A program made the translations under genes and the position numbers. From a virus, in IMG/VR virus record IMGVR_UViG_3300013006_000091, positions 1 through 31,590 of that record: a DNA stretch of 31,590 bases. One strand, 5' to 3'. The notes beneath the pieces are model-generated. The model had not been told where the DNA came from and did no database searches. It saw only the letters and a list, made by a program, of their open reading frames with translations. Shown here in pieces: positions 1-6,785 of the stretch; within the stretch, counting starts at the first letter, position 1, and each line of letters begins with the position of its first letter.

Positions 1-2
1 GT

Positions 3-68
3 GGAGTAGATACTCGCGGTTCACATAGAATACCACCAATAGATGAACGACTACTAGTTAAGGAGTAG
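3..68 (+). CDS. 3' end of an unidentified upstream gene (partial)
   Basis: An open frame enters from the left edge and ends with TAG at 66-68, giving 21 residues that finish IPPIDERLLVKE. Its stop overlaps the AAGGAG ribosome site of the next gene, the same tight packing seen through the rest of the block, so it is probably the tail of a real gene. Too little remains to name a family. Confidence 0.45.
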   Translation, partial: GVDTRGSHRIPPIDERLLVKE

Positions 69-70
69 TA

Positions 71-172
71 ATGTCATACGAACCACCACTTGAAGATGAC
101 ATAGCACTAGACAAAGATGAAGTAGAAGAAGAAGATACGGGAGAACCAGATAGGATGTGGGGAGATGAATGA
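71..172 (+). CDS. 34-codon acidic microprotein
   Basis: The ATG at 71 follows AAGGAG with a spacing of about 6 bases and encodes 33 residues rich in Asp and Glu, with a run DEVEEED in the middle and the ending RMWGDE. There are no Cys residues, signal peptide or membrane segment. Its stop lies inside the start of the next small gene, so the two are probably translationally coupled. Function is unknown. The ribosome site and the overlapping chain of genes support it as real, though its size makes it easy to miss. Confidence 0.55.
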   Translation: MSYEPPLEDDIALDKDEVEEEDTGEPDRMWGDE

Positions 173-260
173 CATTACATTCCTCCCTCTCACACCATTA
201 CAGTCCTGGGTCTTCCTCATTACAGTTTTCTATATCCTCTACAGATGGGTTACTAAATGA
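165..260 (+). CDS. 31-aa single-span membrane microprotein
   Basis: The ATG at 165 overlaps the end of the acidic microprotein, and the TGA at 258-260 overlaps the ATG at 257 of the lytic transglycosylase. The peptide has one hydrophobic segment at about residues 13-27 (WVFLITVFYILY) followed by the basic end RWVTK, so it should span the membrane once with a cytoplasmic basic tail. Its position directly before a cell-wall-degrading enzyme suggests a holin-like or spanin-like accessory role, but that is inference. A competing frame starting at 169 runs through the next gene and looks like noise. Confidence 0.55.
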   Translation: MNDITFLPLTPLQSWVFLITVFYILYRWVTK

Positions 261-670
261 AAAAAGTATTCGCACTACTTACAACATGGTATGTAGCATT
301 CTTATCGCTACTACCATGGCACATGCCAATAACAAATGCACACACAGAACCCAAGCCTACAGAGATGAGCGAGTTTCATTGGACTCCCCGTGCTCTGAAA
401 CTATATGCAAAACAGTTTATGCGTATGGCCTATCCCGAGTGGAATATGTCTGAGCATCGTGCACTCATGAAACTATGGGGAAAGGAATCAGCATGGAATC
501 CAGCAGCAGATAACCCAAACAGTTCTGCATTTGGTATTCCACAACTATTAAACCTTGACCCAGAAACGCCAGCCCCGCTTCAGATTGAGCGGGGGCTGGC
601 CTATATCCAGCACCGTTATGACAAACCATCAGTCGCTTGGTCACATTGGCGAAGCAATGGCTGGTACTAG
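257..670 (+). CDS. Lytic transglycosylase-like protein with N-terminal signal or anchor
   Basis: This 137-residue protein probably cleaves the glycan strands of peptidoglycan. Residues 1-28 begin MKK and then form a hydrophobic stretch, a signal peptide or membrane anchor. The rest matches the goose-lysozyme/SLT pattern: WGKESAWNP with the likely catalytic Glu77, then SSAFGIPQL at 89-97, and a late GLAYIQHRY motif at 113-121, all hallmarks of actinobacterial and phage transglycosylase-like domains. It starts inside the stop of a membrane microprotein. It sits in the plus-strand replication block, far from the late lysis genes at 9565-10475, so it might serve in entry or early wall remodelling instead of final lysis. 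A GC-rich inverted repeat lies inside its 3' part (568-600). Confidence 0.8.
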   Translation: MKKVFALLTTWYVAFLSLLPWHMPITNAHTEPKPTEMSEFHWTPRALKLYAKQFMRMAYPEWNMSEHRALMKLWGKESAWNPAADNPNSSAFGIPQLLNLDPETPAPLQIERGLAYIQHRYDKPSVAWSHWRSNGWY

Positions 671-680
671 AAAGGAAATC

Positions 681-1097
681 ATGGCAAGAGGAATAACAGT
701 TAAGGTTGCAACGCAAAAAGTAATTGCTGCGTTGGAAACCAAATTAACATCAGTCAAAAATGAGTACGCAAATCAAGAAGAATATGAAACAAAGTTCCAA
801 GAAGAATTTGCTGCATGGCAAAAGTCAATAACAGACTATGCCATTAAACATATTGATAAAGCAGTTAACTTTAGAACAAACATTCGCCAGTGGCAAAATA
901 CAGTAAACATTGATTACGATGTTCCATATAGTGATAGTGATTTACTTGCCATGCCTGAGCGTACGTTTGAACCTATTCGTGAATATCAATACAAAGAAAT
1001 TGTAGATGATATTACAAACGCTTTATCAATATTACGCATGACAGATGAAACAACAGTTAACGCTTCAACCATGAAGCAAATAGCGAAGTACCTATAA
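681..1097 (+). CDS. Hypothetical phage protein, 138 aa
   Basis: I chose the ATG at 681 because AAAGGAA lies 6-10 bases upstream and because a longer frame from 555 would run through the transglycosylase gene. The 138-residue product is charged and mostly helical by appearance (a run VIAALETKLTSVKNEYANQEEYETKF), with no Cys motif or membrane segment. I do not recognise a family. It is the first of three closely spaced genes (681-1791) that look co-transcribed. Confidence 0.75.
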   Translation: MARGITVKVATQKVIAALETKLTSVKNEYANQEEYETKFQEEFAAWQKSITDYAIKHIDKAVNFRTNIRQWQNTVNIDYDVPYSDSDLLAMPERTFEPIREYQYKEIVDDITNALSILRMTDETTVNASTMKQIAKYL

Positions 1098-1111
1098 CTA
1101 AGGATAAACAA

Positions 1112-1294
1112 ATGACAGCAACAGTTGGAGTAATACAACTAACAGAAGCAAAAGAGTTAGCCAGAAAACTTTATGATGAGGAGTTCGGTCCTCATTATTT
1201 ACTTGGCTATCTATGGGCAACCTTAACCCAAAAGCAACAACAAGATGTGTTGGAATCCCTCCAACGCTATGCAAAAGAAAAGGAAAGTAAATGA
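1112..1294 (+). CDS. Hypothetical 60-aa phage protein
   Basis: The ATG at 1112 follows AAGGA at a good distance. The 60-residue product appears helical and ends with the charged run RYAKEKESK. Its TGA overlaps the next ATG (ATGA at 1291), pointing to translational coupling with the DUF4192-like gene. The function is not recognisable. Similar short helical proteins with an EEFGPHYLLGYLWATL-type core seem plausible in actinophages, but I cannot name a family. Confidence 0.7.
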   Translation: MTATVGVIQLTEAKELARKLYDEEFGPHYLLGYLWATLTQKQQQDVLESLQRYAKEKESK

Positions 1295-1791
1295 CAGTAA
1301 CACTAGAAGAAATAGAAAACTACTACACTATTCTCTTAGATGAGAATGGAAAAGAAGAACAACTACTAACACAACGTAAGCGTTTAACTGACGCTATTTA
1401 TGCACAGGTTGATTCAGGTTCAGCACCAGATGATGACCATATTGCAGAGATAGCAGCAGCACTACAGAAAGACATTCAGTTACGTGACTTTGTATTAGGT
1501 CTACCATCTGAGCGTGAGGTTGTATCAGTCAATAAGTATTTAACATATCTTTATGAAACAGTACCAACCAAGTTTATTGCACCTATTGCAAGTGTGTTGG
1601 CTGCAAATCTATATGCGTTAGAGGAAGTAGATTCTGCTAAAGAAATGCTTCACAATGCAATAGTACATAACCCTAGTTATTCACTAGCAAATCTACTTAA
1701 CCGTGTCTTTACTTCAGGCTGGCCTTCAGGTGCGTTTGTTGCTATGACCCACGAACTACACCCAAAGGTTAAAGAAGGAATGGGTATCTAA
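1291..1791 (+). CDS. DUF4192 family protein
   Basis: This 166-residue protein resembles DUF4192, a family of unknown function largely found in actinobacteria and their phages. The features I use are the helical body with LRDFVLGLP, the AANLYALEEVDSAKEML segment, and the C-terminal signature NPSYSLANLLNRVF followed by HELHPKV near the end. The chromosomal family members I know of are longer, so the phage form may be compact. The ATG overlaps the preceding stop codon. Function is unknown. The family is one of the arguments for an actinobacterial host. Confidence 0.65.
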   Translation: MTVTLEEIENYYTILLDENGKEEQLLTQRKRLTDAIYAQVDSGSAPDDDHIAEIAAALQKDIQLRDFVLGLPSEREVVSVNKYLTYLYETVPTKFIAPIASVLAANLYALEEVDSAKEMLHNAIVHNPSYSLANLLNRVFTSGWPSGAFVAMTHELHPKVKEGMGI

Positions 1792-1793
1792 TC

Positions 1794-2270
1794 ATGGGAT
1801 TGGATATGTATCTCTATGCCCGTAAAGGCATAGCATCTATTGACTGGCAGCCAAAGAAAAAACTTAACGCTGACTACACAATACTAACCGCCCTTATGGG
1901 AGCAACAGATTGGGCTTATGACCCAGAAGAACTAGCCTTTGCTCAAGTATCTATTCAAGTTGGATACTGGCGTAAGGTTAATGCTATCCATAACTGGTTC
2001 ATTCAAGAACTAGCAGGTGGAGAAGATAACTGTCAGCAAATCTATGTGCCTCGTAGTTCTTTGGTTGACCTAAAGATTCTATGTGAACAGGTATTGGCAG
2101 ACCACAGTAAAGCAGATACACTACTGCCAACAGGCTCTGGATTCTTCTTCGGAAGCACAGAGTATGACGAATGGTATTTTCACGGTATTGAAAGAACCGT
2201 GAAGATAATAAGTAAACTCATTGAAGATGTACCCGAAGGATGGGCCTTCGAGTATCAGGCTTCATGGTAA
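1794..2270 (+). CDS. MGLDMYLY-type conserved phage protein
   Basis: This 158-residue protein begins MGLDMYLYARKG, a start shared by a family of phage and bacterial proteins of unknown function. Other recognisable blocks are GYWRKVNAIHNWF in the middle and SGFFFGSTEYDEWYF near the C-terminus. The several Trp, Tyr and Asp residues suggest a compact ligand- or nucleic-acid-binding fold, but no activity can be assigned. It starts two bases after the stop of the DUF4192-like gene, and the following gene has its own AAAGGGA ribosome site. Confidence 0.75.
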   Translation: MGLDMYLYARKGIASIDWQPKKKLNADYTILTALMGATDWAYDPEELAFAQVSIQVGYWRKVNAIHNWFIQELAGGEDNCQQIYVPRSSLVDLKILCEQVLADHSKADTLLPTGSGFFFGSTEYDEWYFHGIERTVKIISKLIEDVPEGWAFEYQASW

Positions 2271-2282
2271 AGAAAGGGACAT

Positions 2283-3236
2283 ATGACTACAGCAGATGTA
2301 GTAGAAAAGAAAAACCGTTCAGCCTGGATTAAAGCAGGCGTAGCGGTAAAAGCAACCAGCGCAGCACAGGTAGCACAACAAGCAGGACTTAACTGGACTG
2401 TTGGATTATCTGAGATGCACACCTCCGACTTCTTGCATGTACCAAAGAAGCAAGCAGTCGTAAAAACACATCAAGGAAAAGAGTCAGTCATTGGTGTAGT
2501 GGGCAGCAAGTACAAAGTCTTTCAAAACTCTGAAGTCTTTGGCTCACTAGATGGATTGATTGATTCAGGCGAGGCTCGCTATGCAGCAGCAGGTGAGTAT
2601 GATGACGGAGCAAAAGTATGGATGCTCATGTCATTACCAAAAGAAATGGAAATCAAGGGCGACCCGCATGCTGCCTTCTTACTGGCCAAGACCAGTCATG
2701 ATGGTTCATCATCAGTAGTATTACGCCCTATCATTGAGCGATTGTTTTGTGCTAATCAAATCAATCGTATATTTAGAGCCAAGAATAAAGCACATACATA
2801 TACACTGCGTCATACACAAAACGCAGTGCTATCAGTATCTGATATGCGAAACATTCTTGACCTAACCTACTCAAACATTGATATGTATAGCGACCTGGCT
2901 AATCATCTCATTAACCGTGAAGCAGATATAGCACATGCAACAGCCTATTTCAAAAAGGTGTGGGCATTGCCAACCAAGATAGAGAACGCACCGCTGCACC
3001 TGTTATCCAAGGGTGAGAAAAACGCTAAGTCTCGTGCTCTCAATGCACGACAAAAGGCGTTTGCTATCTACTCAGATAGCCCAACGCAAGAGAACATTCG
3101 CAACACAGAGTTTGGTTTGTGGCAAGCAGTTGTAGAATATGCTGACCATTACTCTCAAAAAGATGCTAGTATTGCTACCCTAGCAGGACGCAATGATGGT
3201 ATTAAACTTCGAGCACTAGAACTACTAACAATCTAA
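2283..3236 (+). CDS. DUF932 phage/plasmid-like protein
   Basis: This 317-residue protein fits the DUF932 family, which occurs on phages and plasmids and has no settled biochemical role. The N-terminal half carries the family-like elements GLNWTVGLSEMH, KYKVFQNSEVF and KVWMLMSLPKEM. The centre has the conserved block LRPIIERLFCANQIN at about residues 146-160, followed by a helical C-terminal domain. The start at ATG 2283 follows AAAGGGA. Such genes often lie near replication and recombination genes, as here. Confidence 0.8.
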   Translation: MTTADVVEKKNRSAWIKAGVAVKATSAAQVAQQAGLNWTVGLSEMHTSDFLHVPKKQAVVKTHQGKESVIGVVGSKYKVFQNSEVFGSLDGLIDSGEARYAAAGEYDDGAKVWMLMSLPKEMEIKGDPHAAFLLAKTSHDGSSSVVLRPIIERLFCANQINRIFRAKNKAHTYTLRHTQNAVLSVSDMRNILDLTYSNIDMYSDLANHLINREADIAHATAYFKKVWALPTKIENAPLHLLSKGEKNAKSRALNARQKAFAIYSDSPTQENIRNTEFGLWQAVVEYADHYSQKDASIATLAGRNDGIKLRALELLTI

Positions 3237-3244
3237 GGAGAATC

Positions 3245-3679
3245 GTGTACCTAAATCCAATCACAGTAGACGGAACAACCTACAACTTCACAGAAGAATC
3301 ACTCAAAGAACTAATCAAGAGTGAAATCTCAGCAAAAAGAAAGCACGAAGCAGTATCAACTGAAGCACAAGAAGGCTATAGAAAAATTGCAACTTTGCGT
3401 AGCAAAGTGTATGATTTCTTTTCGGAAGCATTTGATGATGGTTCAGATGAAGCAACAGTTAGTCGTGACGACGTTAACGAATTGCTTGAAGCAATCGGTT
3501 CAGATGTACTTACTACAACCTGGTCAGCAACTGTAGAGATTACAGTTACTGTTACTGGTATCAAGGCTACCTCCCCTGAGGAAGTTGAAGATATTATTAC
3601 GGACAACATCGAAGTCAGCGGCTACGACTTAGAGTTGCACGACCCAGATGTACGAGTACAAGACATCGAGCGAGAGTAA
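3245..3679 (+). CDS. Hypothetical acidic phage protein, 144 aa (GTG start)
   Basis: The start is GTG at 3245, eight bases after a strong AAGGAG that overlaps the stop of the DUF932 gene. Residues 15-60 look like a charged helix (EESLKELIKSEISAKRKHEAV), followed by a very acidic middle (FDDGSDEATVSRDDVNELLE) and a beta-rich segment with alternating Thr and Val (SATVEITVTVTGI). The end is acidic. The layout suggests an oligomerisation helix plus a small beta domain. No family is recognised. It is the last gene before the structured gap at 3680-3794. Confidence 0.75.
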   Translation: MYLNPITVDGTTYNFTEESLKELIKSEISAKRKHEAVSTEAQEGYRKIATLRSKVYDFFSEAFDDGSDEATVSRDDVNELLEAIGSDVLTTTWSATVEITVTVTGIKATSPEEVEDIITDNIEVSGYDLELHDPDVRVQDIERE

Positions 3680-3699
3680 CCAACATCAGCAGCGCTATC

Positions 3700-3777
3700 T
3701 GACACATAGGAGTTTATTCATTTCTACTATGTGTTAGACTTGGGGATGGGTGGTCCCGCCATCTGCGAACACGGGAC
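3700..3777 (+). other. Structured intergenic region with two inverted repeats
   Basis: Between the genes ending at 3679 and starting at 3795 lie two inverted repeats. The first pairs TGACACATAG (3700-3709) with CTATGTGTTA (3727-3736), a 10-bp stem with one G-T pair and a 17-base loop. The second pairs GTCCCG (3753-3758) with CGGGAC (3772-3777). GTGTT (3731-3735) can also pair with AACAC (3769-3773), which would compete with both stems. There is no U-tract, so it does not look like an ordinary terminator. A transcript processing site, a small RNA or a translation control element of the nuclease gene are options. Confidence 0.45.
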
Positions 3778-3794
3778 ACTAAACAAGGAGACAA

Positions 3795-4577
3795 ATGCCA
3801 ACAGAAATAGCAAGAGATAGATACGGTAGACCAATGGTTGTACCACCCAAAGGTGGTAAAGCAATTGCTTATACTCGTGCTACTACAATCGCTAACAGTC
3901 TTGATGATGCGTCAGCATTAACGGCATGGAAAATGAGAATGGCAGCAATAGGTTTAACAAGCAGACCAGACTTACTATTAGCCATAGGCGTAGCAGCGGA
4001 AGACAATAAGTTAGTTAATGCATACATCGAAGAAGCAATGGATGCAGCAGGTGCAAGTAAGGCAGCAACAATAGGCACAGCCATACACGCACTAACAGAA
4101 AAGTTAGATTTAGGATTAGAATTAGGTCCAGTACCAGAACAATGGATGCCAGACATTAAAGCCTACGAACAGGCAACCAGTATATTAACTAACTTATTCA
4201 TTGAACAGTTTACAGTTCTTGATAAGTTTAAGATTGCTGGCACACCAGATAGAGTTGTTGAGTACAAGGGTGAGCGATTTATTGCTGACCTCAAGACAGG
4301 TCGCATTGACCATCCAAATAATATATCAATGCAGTTAGCAATCTATGCCAACGGCATGCCGTATATGGCGGACACGGCAAGCCGTGGCACATGGGGCGAC
4401 ATCAACAAAGAGAAAGCAATTATAATTCATGCCCCAGCAGGGACAGGAACATGCAAACTAGTATGGGTTGACATCAAAGAAGGATGGAAAGGTGTACAGT
4501 TTGCAATGAAAGTAAGACAGTGGCGTGACCAGAAGGGTCTAGCCACTCCATTTGAGCAAGGAGAAGATAGTGCCTAG
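3795..4577 (+). CDS. PD-(D/E)XK nuclease, Cas4/RecB-exonuclease-like
   Basis: This 260-residue protein has the ordered active-site motifs of Cas4/RecB-type PD-(D/E)XK exonucleases: GTAIHALTE with His98, GTPDRVVEY with Asp152, IADLKTG with Asp165 and Lys167, and the MQLAIYA helix with Gln180. It should be a metal-dependent DNA exonuclease used in recombination or replication. I do not see the four Cys residues that hold an iron-sulphur cluster in true Cas4, so the RecB-like label is safer. The start follows AAGGAG at 3786-3791. Its end overlaps the start region of the following Cys/His protein gene, and together with the ATPase they form a replication-recombination set. Confidence 0.8.
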   Translation: MPTEIARDRYGRPMVVPPKGGKAIAYTRATTIANSLDDASALTAWKMRMAAIGLTSRPDLLLAIGVAAEDNKLVNAYIEEAMDAAGASKAATIGTAIHALTEKLDLGLELGPVPEQWMPDIKAYEQATSILTNLFIEQFTVLDKFKIAGTPDRVVEYKGERFIADLKTGRIDHPNNISMQLAIYANGMPYMADTASRGTWGDINKEKAIIIHAPAGTGTCKLVWVDIKEGWKGVQFAMKVRQWRDQKGLATPFEQGEDSA

Positions 4578-5016
4578 CACCGAAGCACCAATCAGTATCA
4601 CAGTAAAGACACCAGCAGGTAGTCTTGTAACAGTCCGCGCAGAAAGCGGAGACGAACTAGATAACATCATTGCACTATCAGTGCATGCAATTGCATCAGC
4701 AGCACAAGAAATGGAGTCCGCAGTACGCGGTACTCCAGCCCCATCAGCACAGTCAGTAGCAGCAGCGTTCAATGGCAACATCATTGAAACAGGAGCACCA
4801 GTTCCTACCCAAGAATATGCACCAACACCAATCATTGGTGGGCGCAATTGTCCACACGGCAAGATGACTGCAATTCAGGGCATGGGTAAAGATGGTAAGC
4901 CATACAAAGGTTACTTTTGCCCAGCACCAAAGGGTGCATTTGATAAATGTAAAAATCAATATGTCACAGTTCAGTCACCTGATTGGAACACATTTGTTCC
5001 AGAACAGATTAAGTGA
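4570..5016 (+). CDS. Actinophage-type Cys/His (zinc-ribbon-like) protein, possibly DNA-binding
   Basis: I chose the GTG at 4570, six bases after AAGGAG (4558-4563), over the TTG at 4552. The 148-residue product has a first half (about 1-60) that looks like a small mixed fold and a Pro/Ala-rich linker. The C-terminal module has Cys94-Pro-His96-Gly, a GYFCPAPKG block with Cys117, and Cys127, which could bind one metal ion. I recall this CPHG...FCPxPKG arrangement next to Cas4-like nucleases in actinophages. A single-strand-binding or nuclease-partner role is a guess from context. It overlaps both neighbours by a few bases. Confidence 0.65.
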   Translation: MPSTEAPISITVKTPAGSLVTVRAESGDELDNIIALSVHAIASAAQEMESAVRGTPAPSAQSVAAAFNGNIIETGAPVPTQEYAPTPIIGGRNCPHGKMTAIQGMGKDGKPYKGYFCPAPKGAFDKCKNQYVTVQSPDWNTFVPEQIK

Positions 5017-5825
5017 AAACCCTTAAACGCTCTATAAATAAAGCAGAGGTGGGTGGCGAACCGTTGCCACCTGCCTTTGCTGCATTTGAAAGGGCTGGTA
5101 TTATTCTGCGTCGTGCAGAAGTAACTGTAATCGCTGGCACTCCAGGTGCAGGTAAGTCATCAGTTGCATTGTCTATTGCTGCAAAAACAAAACATCCGAC
5201 ACTTTACTTTTCAGCAGATACCAATGCACACACAATGGCTATGCGCTTGATTGCCATGACTGGCAAGATGACACAAACAGCAGCAGAAAGTTTGCTAAAG
5301 AATAACCCAAACAAGTCACATGAAATACTGCAACTCAACAATCATTTGTTCTGGTCATTTGAATCTAGCCCTACACTCAAGGACTTAGATGATGAAGTCT
5401 CAGCCTTTGAAACTGTATGGGGTAAGAGTCCTACCTTGATTGTTGTAGACAACCTAATGGATGTAGCAATGGATGGGTACGATGAGTTCGGTGCAATGCG
5501 TGCCGTTATGAAAGAACTTAAGTACCTAGCCAGAGATACTAACGCAGCAGTGTTGGTACTACACCATACTAAAGAAGGCTTTGATGGGTATCCTTGTCAG
5601 CCGCGTAGCGCAGTGCAAGGCATGGTCAATCAGATACCAGCAATGGTACTTACAATTGGACAGATGAAACAGGGAGATGAAACATATCTATGTGTAGCCC
5701 CAGTTAAAAACAGATACGGACGGGCTGACCAAACAGGCAGCAACTATGTTACCCTGTCATTTAATCCTGAGTCTATGTACTTAGAAGATGTAGCAGTTAG
5801 ATACCAACAAGAGGAGGTAGTGTAA
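5013..5825 (+). CDS. RecA/DnaB-fold ATPase, replicative helicase-like
   Basis: This 270-residue P-loop ATPase has Walker A GTPGAGKSS at 42-50, Walker B TLIVVD at 141-146, the sensor-like LVLHHT at 181-186, and a late VKNRYGRADQTG motif at 231-242 that matches the arginine-containing C-terminal loop of DnaB-type helicases. The length corresponds to the motor domain alone, with no N-terminal primase-interaction domain, so it may be a hexameric helicase or a loader-like ATPase. The GTG start at 5013 overlaps the TGA of the previous gene. Its stop shares a base with the next ATG. The primase halves lie 600 bases downstream. Confidence 0.8.
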   Translation: MKTLKRSINKAEVGGEPLPPAFAAFERAGIILRRAEVTVIAGTPGAGKSSVALSIAAKTKHPTLYFSADTNAHTMAMRLIAMTGKMTQTAAESLLKNNPNKSHEILQLNNHLFWSFESSPTLKDLDDEVSAFETVWGKSPTLIVVDNLMDVAMDGYDEFGAMRAVMKELKYLARDTNAAVLVLHHTKEGFDGYPCQPRSAVQGMVNQIPAMVLTIGQMKQGDETYLCVAPVKNRYGRADQTGSNYVTLSFNPESMYLEDVAVRYQQEEVV

Positions 5826-5944
5826 TGCCTAGTTATACAATTACTGTAGAAGTAGACCAACAATGGTTTGATATTCTTGGTCAAATTTCCCGTCATCAAG
5901 ACGGGTTTATATGGATTAAAGTAGAGGAGTTAACTAATGCCTAA
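5825..5944 (+). CDS. 39-aa microprotein
   Basis: The ATG at 5825 sits at a TAATG junction with the ATPase stop, with GAGGAGG just upstream inside the ATPase gene. The 39 residues include a beta-like TITVEVDQQW, then DILGQISRHQDGFIWIKVEEL. There is no Cys motif or membrane span. Its end overlaps the next start by eight bases. The ribosome site and coupling on both sides support it as a real gene, but the function is unknown. Confidence 0.6.
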   Translation: MPSYTITVEVDQQWFDILGQISRHQDGFIWIKVEELTNA

Positions 5945-6080
5945 ATACAGAGTGACATACTCGCAATACAAAGTAAAAGTTATTCGTGCATCATCATTAA
6001 AGATAGCAGAAGAACGTGCAAAGAAAGCAGAAACAGGTAGATGGGAACTAACGGAAGTTAGGGACGAGCCACAAGAATGA
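5937..6080 (+). CDS. 47-aa basic microprotein
   Basis: The ATG at 5937 lies inside the end of the preceding small gene and follows GAGGAG (5925-5930). The 47-residue product has a beta-like start (PKYRVTYSQYKVKVIRAS) and a helix (KIAEERAKKAETGRW). Its TGA overlaps the ATG of the resolvase-like gene. It could be a small DNA-binding or accessory factor for the neighbouring replication enzymes, but there is no motif to prove this. Confidence 0.6.
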   Translation: MPKYRVTYSQYKVKVIRASSLKIAEERAKKAETGRWELTEVRDEPQE

Positions 6081-6421
6081 GTACAGCAGCCAAGCGTAAA
6101 GGCAGCAAAGCAGAAGCAGATGCTGTCAAGTGGTTAAAGGTCAATGGCTTTCCATATGCAGACCGCAGAATCGCAGGAGCACAACTAGACAAAGGTGATA
6201 TCAGCGGTGTGAATGGAGTAACCATCGAGGTTAAAGACCACGTCCGCATGGACTTGAGCGCTTGGGTCAAAGAGTTAGAAGTAGAAATCAAGAATGATAA
6301 CGCGTGGACTGGGACAGTTCTACACAAGCGGAAAGGTAAGTCAGATGTTGGCGAGTGGTATTGCACAATGCCAGCCAGCATTTGGCTTGCCCTAATCAGA
6401 AAGGCAATAGGTGAAACATAG
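6077..6421 (+). CDS. Holliday-junction-resolvase-like PD-(D/E)XK nuclease
   Basis: This 114-residue protein has the compact layout of archaeal or phage Hjc-type and VRR-like nucleases. A basic N-terminal helix carries KGSKAEADAVKWL with Glu13, followed by a KGDISG strand with Asp41 and TIEVKDH with Glu51 and Lys53. These are the metal-binding and catalytic positions. It probably resolves branched DNA made during replication and recombination. It overlaps the 47-aa gene by ATGA and the CHC2 gene by 11 bases, so translation is likely coupled with primase synthesis. Confidence 0.72.
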   Translation: MSTAAKRKGSKAEADAVKWLKVNGFPYADRRIAGAQLDKGDISGVNGVTIEVKDHVRMDLSAWVKELEVEIKNDNAWTGTVLHKRKGKSDVGEWYCTMPASIWLALIRKAIGET

Positions 6422-6785
6422 TATCGCGGACTACTTAAGATATGTAGGCGCAGCCGTGCCTCCTGAGGGACACGGCTGGCGCAAAATTAAGTGTCCATTT
6501 CATGCAGATAGTCATGCATCAGCAGGTATTAACTTTGAAGAAAACAGATTCAAATGCCACGGATGTGGTGTTGGTGGAGATGTATACGATTTAATTATGC
6601 ATAGAGAAGGAGGTAACTACAGTGAGGCTGTCAAGTTCGCACAGACAATTTCTCTTACAGGCGACGCACCAGTACGCAAAACAGATTCATCTAGCAACAG
6701 AGTATCTAGCAACACGCAATCTCTCGGTCGACGAGGCGCAACGCTTTCATCTTGGAGTGGTAAAGGACGCTCTTCCAGGTCATGA
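6411..6785 (+). CDS. Primase N-terminal part: CHC2-type zinc-binding domain
   Basis: The GTG at 6411 opens a 124-residue frame. Residues 1-80 match the DnaG-type zinc-binding domain: KIKCPFHADSHAS with Cys28 and His31, FKCHGCGVGGD with Cys49 and Cys52, then the usual helix IMHREGGNYSEAVKFA. After about residue 85 the product becomes Ser/Arg-rich and loses family likeness, while the overlapping +1 frame takes up primase-like sequence. The real primase therefore continues in the other frame, through separate translation, a +1 frameshift, or a sequence error. Alone, this domain would recognise template DNA but could not make primers. Confidence 0.75.
   Translation: MKHSIADYLRYVGAAVPPEGHGWRKIKCPFHADSHASAGINFEENRFKCHGCGVGGDVYDLIMHREGGNYSEAVKFAQTISLTGDAPVRKTDSSSNRVSSNTQSLGRRGATLSSWSGKGRSSRS

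Noticed and set aside
169-453. 94-residue frame inside the transglycosylase region
   Set aside because: It reads through the membrane microprotein and the transglycosylase in a different frame, with no motif and no ribosome site.
555-680. Upstream extension of the 138-aa gene to a start at 555
   Set aside because: It would run through the transglycosylase gene in another frame. The ATG at 681 has a ribosome site.
3746-3820. 24-codon frame MGGPAICEHG... in the structured gap
   Set aside because: Not listed as a gene because it lacks a strong ribosome site and overlaps the stems and the next gene. Kept only as a leader-peptide possibility in the finding on this gap.
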